From: Dehalococcoidia bacterium
GTDB lineage: Bacteria > Chloroflexota > Dehalococcoidia > GIF9 > AB-539-J10
Reading direction: 5' to 3'
NCBI GenBank assembly: GCA_003567655.1
Contig: PWZA01000057.1
Location: forward strand, 1 to 40,470
Length of the DNA stretch: 40,470 bases
Below are positions 24,166 through 32,164 of this stretch, one piece after another; positions within the stretch are counted from its first letter, which is position 1; each line of letters starts with the position of its first letter. Under the pieces are notes generated by a model. It saw only the letters and a list, made by a program, of their open reading frames with translations, did not search any database and had not been told where the DNA came from. Position numbers and translations under genes: made by a program.

Positions 24166-25581
24166 ATGTTGCATAGGATCTCCATAGACCATGATTCGTG
24201 TAAGGGCTGCAATCTGTGCCTCCAAATATGTCCCAAGAAAGTCTTCCAGGATACCGCGGAAATCGGTTCATCAGGGTTCAGACTGAAAGAGGCTGCTTAT
24301 CCGGAGAAGTGTACTGGCTGTGGTCTTTGTGAATTGTGCTGTCCCGGGGCCATTAGCGTTGACCCAGTGCCTGGCGAGGTGCTTGCGGAGACTCTGTCGG
24401 AGCAAGCAGCCAGAAGGATTCAGAGTCATGCCCGGGGTGGCTGGAAGGAGGCAAAGAGTATCCTGTCCCCGGGAAGATACTTCATGACGGGAAACGATGC
24501 AGTCGTTGAAGCTGCCCTGGCAGCTGGCTGCCGGTTCTTCGCCGGCTACCCAATCACCCCGGCAAATGAGATCCTGGAGGGAATGTCCAGGAGGGTTAAA
24601 GAGGTAGGAGGCGAGTTCATCCAGGCCGAGGATGAGATCGCCTCAATGTTTATGGTGCTTGGCGCCGCATGGGCTGGATTAAAGGCGTTGACTGCGACTG
24701 CCGGACCTGGCTTTGCCCTGATGCAGGAAGGGCTGAGTCTGGCCGACATGGCTGAGGTGCCCTGCGTAGTTGTCAATGTCCAGAGGGCAGGTCCTTCAAC
24801 CGGCCAGGCTACCAGACCCGGGGCAATGGATATGATAGAGGCGAGGTATGGTTCTCACGGCGGAGTTCAGAGGATCGTGCTCTATCCCGAGTCGGTTCAA
24901 GAAACGTTCGACCTCACTGTTGAGGCCTTCAATCTGGCCGAGAGATTCAGGACACCTGTCATCCTTCTCTCCGATGGCTATCTCAGCCATCTCTCCGAAA
25001 AGGTTGAAGTCAATGAGAAGCTACGCGTGTACGATAGAGTCTACGTGCCTGGAGAACCGGCGTTCGGTCCTACTCCTGATTTCGCTGCTCCTTCTATGCC
25101 CAGGTTTGGTGATGGTGAAAACATCTCGGTGACCGGTTCCACTCACGATAAGTTGGGCAAGAGGTCTACTGCTGACCCATCGGTTCAGCAGAATCTGGTC
25201 CTCTATCTTGACCGCAAGATAGTGGAACATGCAGACGAACTGACCGACTGTGAGGAGTTGTTTCTGGATGATGCTGAAACGGTGGTCGTCTCCTTTGGAA
25301 CGGTTGGGCGGTCGGCGAAGTGGGCGGTCAAGCAGGCGCGAAAGATGGGAAATCCGGTGGGCTTTCTGAGGCCGAGGACTGTCTATCCGTTTCCGTGGCG
25401 TCGGATCGGAGAGCTGGCTGGATCGGTTAGAAGACTCATTGTTCCTGAGATGAATCAGGGCCAGATGTTTCATGTCATCAGCGAAAGGATATCCAATGAG
25501 GTCGTCTCTTTGCCGCAACCCAATGGCCAGATCATCGATCCTCGAAGGATTCTGCGCTACCTGATGGAGGGGTTTTGGTGA
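24166..25581 (+). CDS. 2-oxoacid:ferredoxin oxidoreductase alpha subunit with N-terminal 2[4Fe-4S] ferredoxin domain
   Basis: Part of a CoA-dependent 2-oxoacid oxidoreductase, most like the 2-oxoglutarate (Kor) type, which produces acyl-CoA, CO2 and reduced ferredoxin. Residues 1-65 form a two-cluster ferredoxin (CKGCNLCLQICPK and CTGCGLCELCCPGA), usually a separate delta subunit but fused here. The alpha (POR-N) domain follows: FFAGYPITPANEILEGMS, EDEIASMFMVLGAAWAG, TATAGPGFALMQEGL, and RAGPSTGQATRPG. The C-terminal transketolase-C-like domain contains VVVSFGTVGRSAKWAV and RPRTVYPFPW. The track start is 24148; ATG 24166 has GGAG 8 bases upstream and is preferred. The beta gene starts one base after the stop. 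Confidence 0.9.
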   Translation: MLHRISIDHDSCKGCNLCLQICPKKVFQDTAEIGSSGFRLKEAAYPEKCTGCGLCELCCPGAISVDPVPGEVLAETLSEQAARRIQSHARGGWKEAKSILSPGRYFMTGNDAVVEAALAAGCRFFAGYPITPANEILEGMSRRVKEVGGEFIQAEDEIASMFMVLGAAWAGLKALTATAGPGFALMQEGLSLADMAEVPCVVVNVQRAGPSTGQATRPGAMDMIEARYGSHGGVQRIVLYPESVQETFDLTVEAFNLAERFRTPVILLSDGYLSHLSEKVEVNEKLRVYDRVYVPGEPAFGPTPDFAAPSMPRFGDGENISVTGSTHDKLGKRSTADPSVQQNLVLYLDRKIVEHADELTDCEELFLDDAETVVVSFGTVGRSAKWAVKQARKMGNPVGFLRPRTVYPFPWRRIGELAGSVRRLIVPEMNQGQMFHVISERISNEVVSLPQPNGQIIDPRRILRYLMEGFW

Positions 25582-25582
25582 G

Positions 25583-26380
25583 GTGAATACCAGTCAGTTA
25601 CGAAAGCTCTATCTGAGAGAAGAGAGGACGACCTTCTGTCCTGGCTGCGGCTACGAGATCTTCATCAACAGCTTCTTGAAGGCTATAGATGAGTTGGGCA
25701 AAAGACTGGATGACTACACGTTCACTGCCGGCATTGGCTGTTCTGCATGGGTAGTCAACAACTACTTCAGGGCCGACAATTTTCACACAGCACATGGCAG
25801 GGCAGTCCCGGCTGCTGTTGGTTTGAAGCTGGCCAACCACGATCTAGATGTGGTGACGATAGGTGGTGATGGTGATCTTACTTCGATCGGTGGCAATCAC
25901 CTGATCCATGCTATTAGAAGGAGTACACCGATTGCCGTCTTCTGTCTCAACAACTACCTCTACGGGATGACCGGCGGACAGGTAGGACCTACGACACCCC
26001 AGGATTCGCGAACATCGACCACTATCGAAGGTAATCCTGAGCGACCATTCGATCTCGTGAATCTGGTTCTCAGCGTGGGCGGGAAATATGCCAGTCGGTA
26101 TCCTACTGTTTATCCTCACCTTTTGACTAAGGGCATAAAGGGCATGCTTCTCTGCGAGGGGTTTCGCTTTATGGAAGTAATCAGTCAGTGTCCCCGACAA
26201 TACGGCGTGAGAAATGAAGTCCCGACAGCTTCAAGCATGCTTGCCTGGCAGAAGGAGCACTACCTATCAAAGGAGAAGGCGCGGAATCTTAGGTCCGCTG
26301 AATTGGAGGACAAAACTGTATTTGGTGATTTCCGGAGTATAAAAGAATACTCGTGCTTCTTGTCGGAGGAAGGGGCATGA
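25583..26380 (+). CDS. 2-oxoacid:ferredoxin oxidoreductase beta (TPP-binding) subunit
   Basis: The catalytic subunit that binds thiamine diphosphate and one [4Fe-4S] cluster. Cluster ligands are in FCPGCGYEIF and AGIGCSAWV. The TPP/Mg motif runs from IGGDGDLTSIGGNHLIHAIRR to FCLNNYLYGMTGGQ, the usual GDG...NN spacing, followed by GPTTPQ as in KorB. The 265-aa length is normal. The start is GTG, one base after the alpha stop, and the stop overlaps the gamma start (ATGA). Tight packing shows a single complex. Substrate preference among 2-oxoglutarate and branched 2-oxoacids cannot be decided from the sequence. Confidence 0.92.
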   Translation: MNTSQLRKLYLREERTTFCPGCGYEIFINSFLKAIDELGKRLDDYTFTAGIGCSAWVVNNYFRADNFHTAHGRAVPAAVGLKLANHDLDVVTIGGDGDLTSIGGNHLIHAIRRSTPIAVFCLNNYLYGMTGGQVGPTTPQDSRTSTTIEGNPERPFDLVNLVLSVGGKYASRYPTVYPHLLTKGIKGMLLCEGFRFMEVISQCPRQYGVRNEVPTASSMLAWQKEHYLSKEKARNLRSAELEDKTVFGDFRSIKEYSCFLSEEGA

Positions 26381-26967
26381 TGCAGAAGGAGTTTCTCTTC
26401 TCTGGTAAAGGAGGTCAAGGTCTGGGGGTGATGGGCAGGATCCTGTCACTCGCTGCTGTGCTTGAGGAAAGGGAAGTCGCGAGTTCAGCCTCTTATGGGG
26501 GGGAGGTGACCGGCGGGCTTTCTCAGTCGGAGGTCATAATATCCGATGAGAAGATCGACTTCCCGGGCGTTATGAACCCTGACGTGATGATTCTTCTCAG
26601 CCAGGAGAGTTATGATAAGCTTGCCCCGGGATCTGAGGACAAGGCACTGCTCTTCTGCGATCCCAGTTTAGTCTGTCCTGGGGACAATCCGGTTGCATGT
26701 AGGACATTTTGGGTATCTTCTGCCGAAAGGGCAATAGAGAGTCTGGGTAGAAACCAGTTTGCCAATATGATTATGCTCGGTGCCGTCATCGCCGTTACCG
26801 GTATCGTTAGTCCCGAATCTATTAGCCGGATCATTGGCCAAGAATTCCAGGGCAAGAACCCCGAGCTGAATGCCAAAGCTTTTGGGATCGGGCATCAGAT
26901 CGGCAGTGGTATCTGTGAGCATCCTCTGCCTGAATGGACAGAATGCCTGAAGCAAACTGACGATTAG
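26377..26967 (+). CDS. 2-oxoacid:ferredoxin oxidoreductase gamma subunit
   Basis: The gamma (POR/KOR catalytic) subunit that binds CoA and completes the complex. The glycine-rich start EFLFSGKGGQGLGVMGRILSLA is diagnostic, and SSASYGGEVTGGLSQSEVIIS is the conserved second block. The track start (26353) gives 204 aa, but the ATG at 26377 has GGAGG about 6 bases upstream and overlaps the beta stop as ATGA, giving 196 aa, the usual size. The C-terminal AVTGIVSPESISRIIGQEF helix and KNPELNAKAFGIGHQ are typical. Confidence 0.92.
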   Translation: MMQKEFLFSGKGGQGLGVMGRILSLAAVLEEREVASSASYGGEVTGGLSQSEVIISDEKIDFPGVMNPDVMILLSQESYDKLAPGSEDKALLFCDPSLVCPGDNPVACRTFWVSSAERAIESLGRNQFANMIMLGAVIAVTGIVSPESISRIIGQEFQGKNPELNAKAFGIGHQIGSGICEHPLPEWTECLKQTDD

Positions 26968-27011
26968 GTAAGAAGCCTGTGAGGCAAGCAATAATCAGCG
27001 ATAGGAGGAAC

Positions 27012-28313
27012 ATGACAGAGAGACAGTGGAGCGTCGGAACATCCAAAGAAGCGATTGAAATGCATGAGAGGTACATAGTCCAGACCTACAGGCCACATGA
27101 ATTCGTCTACGCCAGGGCAAAAGGAGTGTGGGTCTGGAATCCCGAAGGGGAGAAGAAGCTGGAAATGCTGAGCTGTTATTCCGCTCTGGGTGGGGGGCAC
27201 TGCCACAGGGATATCCTGCAGGCCTTCATCAGACAGGCAAGGAGATACTGGCCGGGATCAAACGCCTTCTACAACGACGTAGCTCCTCTCTTTGCCAAGG
27301 AACTTGTGGAATTCTGTGGGATGTTCAAGGTCTTGCCCATCAACACCGGGGCAGAGGCAGTAGAACGCGCTATCAAGATCGCCAGAAAGTGGGGCTACAC
27401 GTGCAAAGAGAATGCCGGTGACTCTATGGGGTTTGAGACCGTCGTTGATGCGGTGGAGACTGCTAAGACCTGGGGCAAGAAGACCAAGGGTATACCTCTG
27501 GATACGGCTCAGATCATAATGTGTGACAATAACTTCCACGGGCGCACGATTACGGTGATCTCAGGTTCCAGCCATGACAAGTACAAGCAGTATTTCGGGC
27601 CGCTCACTCCTGGTTTCACCCTCATACCTTACGGTGACCTCCAGGCGCTCGAGAAGGCGATCACTCCTCACACCGTTGCGTTTTTGGCAGAACCGATTCA
27701 GGGTGAGGGCGGAGTGATGGTTCCTCCCGAGGGCTATCTAGAAGGCGCAAGGAGGATCTGTGACAAGCACAACATCCTGCTTATCTGGGATGAGATTCAG
27801 ACGGGATTGGGGCGCTGTGGAAAACGCTTTGCCCATCAATATGAAGACGCCAAGCCGGATGTTCTAATCCTGGGCAAGTTCCTGGGTGGAGGGCCAGGTC
27901 AGGTGTCAGCGGCTGTCTGCAATGAGAAGGTAGCGGGTGTTTTGGATTATCCCGAGGATGGGAGCCCCTTCCAGTGCCATCCCATCGATTGTTCGGCTGC
28001 GATGGCAGCCCTGAGGCTGATTCAGGATGAGAAGTTGGCGGAGAAGGCATTTGAGATGGGCAACTATTTCCAGGCTGAGTTGGAGAAAATGAATAGTCCC
28101 AATGTCAAGGAGATCAGAGGAAAGGGGCTGCTGAAGGGTGTCGAACTAAAGCATGAACTGGGCGGGGCCAAGCCCTTCGTTGTCAGGTTGATTGACGAAG
28201 GGATACTCTGCAATCAGACTCATGAGCATACTATTCGTTTTGCTCCCCCACTCGTTATCAACAAGCGCGAGATCGACTGGGCATTGAAGAGAATAAAGAA
28301 GGTCCTGTTATAG
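27012..28313 (+). CDS. class III aminotransferase, ornithine aminotransferase-like
   Basis: A PLP-dependent omega-aminotransferase closest in style to ornithine--oxo-acid transaminase. Evidence: KGVWVWNPEGEKKLEML, GHCHRDILQAF, LPINTGAEAVERAIKIARKW, NNFHGRTITVISGSS, FLAEPIQGEGGVMVPPEGYL, WDEIQTGLGR (cofactor Asp260) and DVLILGKFLGGG (PLP Lys289). Two oddities are seen: an extra stretch of about 25 residues at 132-156 (CKENAGDSMGFETVVDAVE...) before KGIP, and GKFLGGGPGQVSA in place of the usual GKALGGG. ATG 27012 has AGGAGG just upstream and is preferred over the track GTG at 26979. It lies 44 bases after the Kor genes, in the same direction. The true substrate may not be ornithine. Confidence 0.8.
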   Translation: MTERQWSVGTSKEAIEMHERYIVQTYRPHEFVYARAKGVWVWNPEGEKKLEMLSCYSALGGGHCHRDILQAFIRQARRYWPGSNAFYNDVAPLFAKELVEFCGMFKVLPINTGAEAVERAIKIARKWGYTCKENAGDSMGFETVVDAVETAKTWGKKTKGIPLDTAQIIMCDNNFHGRTITVISGSSHDKYKQYFGPLTPGFTLIPYGDLQALEKAITPHTVAFLAEPIQGEGGVMVPPEGYLEGARRICDKHNILLIWDEIQTGLGRCGKRFAHQYEDAKPDVLILGKFLGGGPGQVSAAVCNEKVAGVLDYPEDGSPFQCHPIDCSAAMAALRLIQDEKLAEKAFEMGNYFQAELEKMNSPNVKEIRGKGLLKGVELKHELGGAKPFVVRLIDEGILCNQTHEHTIRFAPPLVINKREIDWALKRIKKVLL

Positions 28314-28379
28314 TTATGGGTCTCCAGTTGCTGTCAGCTTAGTCTGTCTTTCAGGAGAGCTTATGTCAGGAGGTTAGTT

Positions 28380-29822
28380 ATGGTTGGCATAAAGTCTTAC
28401 GGAGCTTATATCCCGCGGTATCGGATGAACCACAACACTATCTTTGCGGCGGTTGGATTCCTGGGAACCTTTCCCCCGCCAGGCGAAAATGCAGTTGCCA
28501 ATCATGACGAGGATGCGCTTAGCACGGCGGTGGCGGCAGGAGTCGATTGTCTACACAATGAAAGTAGGGAGGCGGTCAGCGGCCTGTATCTCGCTACTAC
28601 CAGCGCACCATATGCGGTGAGGCAGAATTCAACTCTGGCAGCTACTGCCCTTGATCTGCAGCCAGGCATAAGAACCGCTGATTTCACAGGTTCTGCGAAG
28701 TCAGGGACCGGTGCTCTTCTCTCTGCATTTGATTCTGTGAAAGGAGATATGTCAAGCAATACCCTCGTCTGTGCTTCTGACTGTCGCTTGAGTAAGCCAG
28801 GCAGTCCTCAGGAGTATCTGTACGGTGACGGGGCTGCGGCACTTCTTGTGGGTAGTGATGACGTGATTGCTACCTTTGAAGGGTCTTATTCTGTTTCCTA
28901 TGACTTTCCCGACCGATGGAGGGCAAGCGGTGAGCGATTTGAGCATGCATGGGAAGACAGGTTCATCCGCGACTCTGGCTACGGTCAGCAAATTGCGGAA
29001 GCGATCACAGGGTTGTTAGCCAAGTACAAGCTAAACATCAACGACTTTGCCAGGATAGTCTATCCCGGACTGTATGCACGTGAGCATGGAGCTATAGCCA
29101 GGCGACTTGGGATTGATCCCGAACAGCTTCAGGATACATTGCTGAGTACAGTTGGTGATACAGGCTCCGCTTCGCCTTTGCTTATGCTTGTAGGAGCACT
29201 CGAAGATGCAAAGCCGGGCGACAGAATACTGATTGCCAGCTTTGGAAATGGCAGCGACGCACTGTTTTTCCGTGTTACCGAGAGAATAGAGAGCATTACC
29301 GGCAGGCGAGGAGTGAAGAAGAACATGAGTTCCAAGAAGGAGCTTGCCAGCTACGAGAAATACCTTGCCTTCAGGAACCTGGCACCTATGGATCTGGGTA
29401 TGCGTGGAGAGATAAGCATCCGCACGCCGATGTCGGCTTTGTACAGGGAACGGAAGGAGGTCCTGGCTCTGTGTGGCTCTAAGTGCACAGAGTGCGGTAC
29501 ACCTCAATATCCATATCAGAGAGTTTGTGTCAACCCTGATTGTGGAGCCATGGACCGTATGGAAGACTACCGCTTTTCTGATAGGAGGGGCGTTGTGTTT
29601 ACTTATACTGGTGACAATCTGGCCGCCAGCGTTGATCCACCTTCAATATATGGACTGGTTGACTTTGAGGGTGGAGGCAGGTACTGGTTTGATTTTGCCG
29701 ATTGTGATCTGGATTCTGTGAAAGTAGGTATGCCTGTTGAGATGACCTTCCGCAGGCGATATGTTGATGAGTCGAGTGGAGTGCACGGCTATTCGTGGAA
29801 GGCGATGCCGATGCGTGATTGA
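28380..29822 (+). CDS. HMG-CoA synthase-like protein fused to DUF35 OB-fold domain
   Basis: A 480-aa fusion. Residues 1-300 follow the archaeal-type HMG-CoA synthase fold (GIKSYGAYIPRYR; LATTSAPYAVRQNSTLAATAL; GDTGSASPLLMLVGALEDAKPGDRIL). Residues about 340-480 are a DUF35 domain: a rubredoxin-like zinc ribbon (CTECGTPQYPYQRVC...C) then an OB fold (GVVFTYTGDNLAAS; YGLVDFEGGGRYWFDF). Where archaeal HMGS has its nucleophile Cys (EFACKAGTA), this protein has TGSAKSGTGA with Ala106. Where the catalytic His is expected (VVFHQP), it has IVYPGL. It may therefore be a scaffold or have changed chemistry. In archaea DUF35 holds thiolase and HMGS together; here the thiolase gene follows after 40 bases. 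Ribosome site: AGGAGG. Confidence 0.8.
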   Translation: MVGIKSYGAYIPRYRMNHNTIFAAVGFLGTFPPPGENAVANHDEDALSTAVAAGVDCLHNESREAVSGLYLATTSAPYAVRQNSTLAATALDLQPGIRTADFTGSAKSGTGALLSAFDSVKGDMSSNTLVCASDCRLSKPGSPQEYLYGDGAAALLVGSDDVIATFEGSYSVSYDFPDRWRASGERFEHAWEDRFIRDSGYGQQIAEAITGLLAKYKLNINDFARIVYPGLYAREHGAIARRLGIDPEQLQDTLLSTVGDTGSASPLLMLVGALEDAKPGDRILIASFGNGSDALFFRVTERIESITGRRGVKKNMSSKKELASYEKYLAFRNLAPMDLGMRGEISIRTPMSALYRERKEVLALCGSKCTECGTPQYPYQRVCVNPDCGAMDRMEDYRFSDRRGVVFTYTGDNLAASVDPPSIYGLVDFEGGGRYWFDFADCDLDSVKVGMPVEMTFRRRYVDESSGVHGYSWKAMPMRD

Positions 29823-29862
29823 CTACGGCGGGGAGCAATACGATTTACGGAGGCAAGAAGAT

Positions 29863-31065
29863 ATGGCAGAAGGTATCAAGGACAAAGTCGCTATCATAGG
29901 GATGGGTTGCACGAAGTTTGGAGAACTATGGGACAAGAGTGCAGATGATCTCATGGTTGACGCTTTCCAGGAGTGTGTGGCGGACGCCGGTATAGAGAAG
30001 AAGGATATCAACGCAGCCTGGTTTGGAGTTCACTTTGAGGAACAGAGCGTAGGTAAAGGTGCTACCTCCATGGCCTTGGCACTGAAGCTGCCCTTCATTC
30101 CCGTCACGAGAACCGAGAACTTCTGTGCTACTGCCACAGAAGCCTTCAGGGGGGCCTGTTACGGCGTCGCCTCCGGAGCCTACGACATAGCTATGGCACT
30201 TGGTGTAGAGAAACTGAAAGACACAGGCTACGGCGGGCTTCCCGGGGGGCCTGGCTTATTGGGAACAAAGAGTTCCCTTATCATGCCTAAACTGACGGCC
30301 CCCGGTGCTTTTGCTATGATGGCGACCAGATACTTTGCCGTAAACGGTCTAAGCCCGGAGGAAGGCAAGAGTATGCTCGCTAAGGTGTCAGCCAAGAGCC
30401 ATTACAATGGAGCCCGAAACCCGAAAGCTCATCTGCGCCGCGAAGTTACTGAGGAACAGATACTGAATGCGCCTATTATTGCCTGGCCACTCGGGCTTTT
30501 TGATTGCTGCGGCGTCAGTGACGGTGCAGCGGCGGCGATAATAACCAGGGCTGATCTTGCAAAGCAGTTCAGGCCGGATCCAATTTATGTAAAGTCGCTC
30601 CAGATCGCCTTGAGTTCCGGCGAGGAGTTAATGTACACCAATTGGGATGGAGCTCATGTGGAGACCGGTTATCGCGCTGGCGTTCTGGCTTATGAGGAGG
30701 CAGGAATAGAGAACCCGCGTGAAGAGATAAGCATGGCGGAGGTACACGATTGCTTCTCCATAACCGAGGCGGTAACAATGGAGGATCTGCAGTTCAGTCC
30801 CAGGGGAAGAGTCAAGGAGGACATAGAGGCTGGTCGTTTCAATCTGGATGGCCCGCAGCCCGTCCAACCCGACGGTGGGCTTAAGTGCTTCGGACATCCT
30901 ATCGGTGCTTCCGGTCTCAGGATGCTGTATGAGATGTATAAGCAACTGCAGGGCAGGGCTCAGCTTCCGGAACGACAGATCAAGAATCCCAGGCTAGGAT
31001 TGACCCACAACATGGGGGGTTTTCCGGCCATGAACATCGTGAGCGTTGCAATTATAGGATTATAG
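29863..31065 (+). CDS. thiolase family protein (SCP2/SCPx-like)
   Basis: A 400-aa thiolase of the sterol-carrier-protein/archaeal acetyl-CoA acetyltransferase type. The active-site residues look intact: Cys88 in TRTENFCATATEAF, His in EVHDCFSITEAV, His in KCFGHPIGASGLRM, and the closing THNMGGFP loop. It could cleave 3-oxoacyl-CoA or, with DUF35 partners, do retro-aldol chemistry as in steroid side-chain degradation. The track ORF starts at 29761 inside the previous gene; ATG 29863 with ACGGAGG nine bases upstream is the right start. The preceding gene supplies the DUF35 domain such thiolases usually need. Confidence 0.88.
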   Translation: MAEGIKDKVAIIGMGCTKFGELWDKSADDLMVDAFQECVADAGIEKKDINAAWFGVHFEEQSVGKGATSMALALKLPFIPVTRTENFCATATEAFRGACYGVASGAYDIAMALGVEKLKDTGYGGLPGGPGLLGTKSSLIMPKLTAPGAFAMMATRYFAVNGLSPEEGKSMLAKVSAKSHYNGARNPKAHLRREVTEEQILNAPIIAWPLGLFDCCGVSDGAAAAIITRADLAKQFRPDPIYVKSLQIALSSGEELMYTNWDGAHVETGYRAGVLAYEEAGIENPREEISMAEVHDCFSITEAVTMEDLQFSPRGRVKEDIEAGRFNLDGPQPVQPDGGLKCFGHPIGASGLRMLYEMYKQLQGRAQLPERQIKNPRLGLTHNMGGFPAMNIVSVAIIGL

Positions 31066-31089
31066 AAGACAAGGTCAAGGAGGCCAGCT

Positions 31090-31563
31090 ATGGTTGAACG
31101 CAGTCTGATCACCAATGAGCTACGAAAACTGATAGGCGTGCCCTTTGAGCCAATCGTCTTCAAGGTGGAAGAAGGAGCCATACAGAGGTATGCGCAGGCC
31201 GTAGGCGACCCCAACCCGCTGTACAACGACCCGGAGTTTGCCAGTAGAACAGAGCGTCTCCGCTTGCTGGCTCCCCCTGGTTTCACCGGTTGGCCGGTCA
31301 AGGTGGGACGCCCCACCGAAAGATTGTTCCAGTCTCTGGCAGAGGCCGGAGCCCCTCCCAGAGTTCTGGATGGCGGCGTGGAGTTTGAGTTCATGGAACC
31401 TGTCGGCGCCGGTGATGTACTGACCGCCACACCCATGATCGCTGCAATCAGCGAACGTGAAACGAGATTGGGCAGGACCATGTTTACCGTAGCAGAGATC
31501 ACTTATGTAAACCAGAAGGGCGATACAGTACTCAAAAGTTGGGCGACACTGATCCAGTTCTAG
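31090..31563 (+). CDS. MaoC-type hydratase, non-catalytic-like subunit (FAS1-DH/MaoC_dehydrat_N)
   Basis: A 157-aa hot-dog-fold protein of the MaoC_dehydrat_N/FAS1-like dehydratase group. The fold is marked by VGVPF-like IGVPFEPIVFKVEEGAIQRYAQAVGDPNPLYNDPEFA and by LDGGVEFEFMEPVGAGDVLTA. In active R-hydratases the loop reads GDxNPLH; here His is replaced by Tyr (GDPNPLYND), so this subunit probably lacks the catalytic pair. The next gene encodes a complete one, so the two likely form a heteromer, as in HadAB or ChsH1-ChsH2. A good ribosome site (AAGGAGG) precedes the ATG; the gap to the thiolase is 24 bases. Confidence 0.85.
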   Translation: MVERSLITNELRKLIGVPFEPIVFKVEEGAIQRYAQAVGDPNPLYNDPEFASRTERLRLLAPPGFTGWPVKVGRPTERLFQSLAEAGAPPRVLDGGVEFEFMEPVGAGDVLTATPMIAAISERETRLGRTMFTVAEITYVNQKGDTVLKSWATLIQF

Positions 31564-31596
31564 CCCTGTCTAGAAGGATCTATCTTCGGAGGTAAG

Positions 31597-32067
31597 ATGG
31601 CTAAGCAGGTTTTCTACGAGGATGTTCAAGAAGGCACCGAGATAGCTCCCCTGTCCAAGATCGCCACCACACGTATGTTGGTGCAGTGGGCAGGGGCATC
31701 AGGGGATTTCAACCCCCTGCATTATGAAGATGATTTTGCCGAGGCTATGGGTGTAGGGTCTCCCATCGTTCATGGCGCCCTTAAACGTGCATGGTTAGGG
31801 CAGTTGATGACCGATTGGATTGGAGAAGAGGGAAAACTCAGGAGACTATCCTGCCAATACCGTGGCATGGATTATCCCCGGAAGATGAGGACAACAGATA
31901 CGCCTCATGACGGTGATACCTGGTGGTGCAGGGGCAGAGTGACCAGAAAGTACGAGGATGGCGGTGAACACCTGGTTGAGTGCGAGATATGGGTGGAGAA
32001 CGGAAAGGGAGAAAAGACTACTCCCGGCTCAGCTCTGGTGGCTTTACCCAGACGAAGGGTGGACTGA
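31597..32067 (+). CDS. MaoC-type enoyl-CoA hydratase, catalytic subunit
   Basis: A 156-aa hot-dog-fold hydratase with the intact active-site loop WAGASGDFNPLHYEDDFAEAMG (Asp and His dyad) and the PIVHGALKRAWLGQLMTDW helix. It would hydrate trans-enoyl-CoA to the 3R-hydroxyacyl-CoA, or dehydrate in reverse. Together with the preceding Tyr-substituted protein it fits the two-subunit hydratases for bulky substrates. Ribosome site CGGAGG, 33 bases after the partner gene. Confidence 0.88.
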   Translation: MAKQVFYEDVQEGTEIAPLSKIATTRMLVQWAGASGDFNPLHYEDDFAEAMGVGSPIVHGALKRAWLGQLMTDWIGEEGKLRRLSCQYRGMDYPRKMRTTDTPHDGDTWWCRGRVTRKYEDGGEHLVECEIWVENGKGEKTTPGSALVALPRRRVD

Positions 32068-32164
32068 TCTGGAGCGCTGTCTTCGGATAGTCACTTAGGG
32101 CGATTTGCGCGGACAATAGATCTGAGCAGATGCCCTCGAATCAACACGTGTTAAGGAGGCGATA

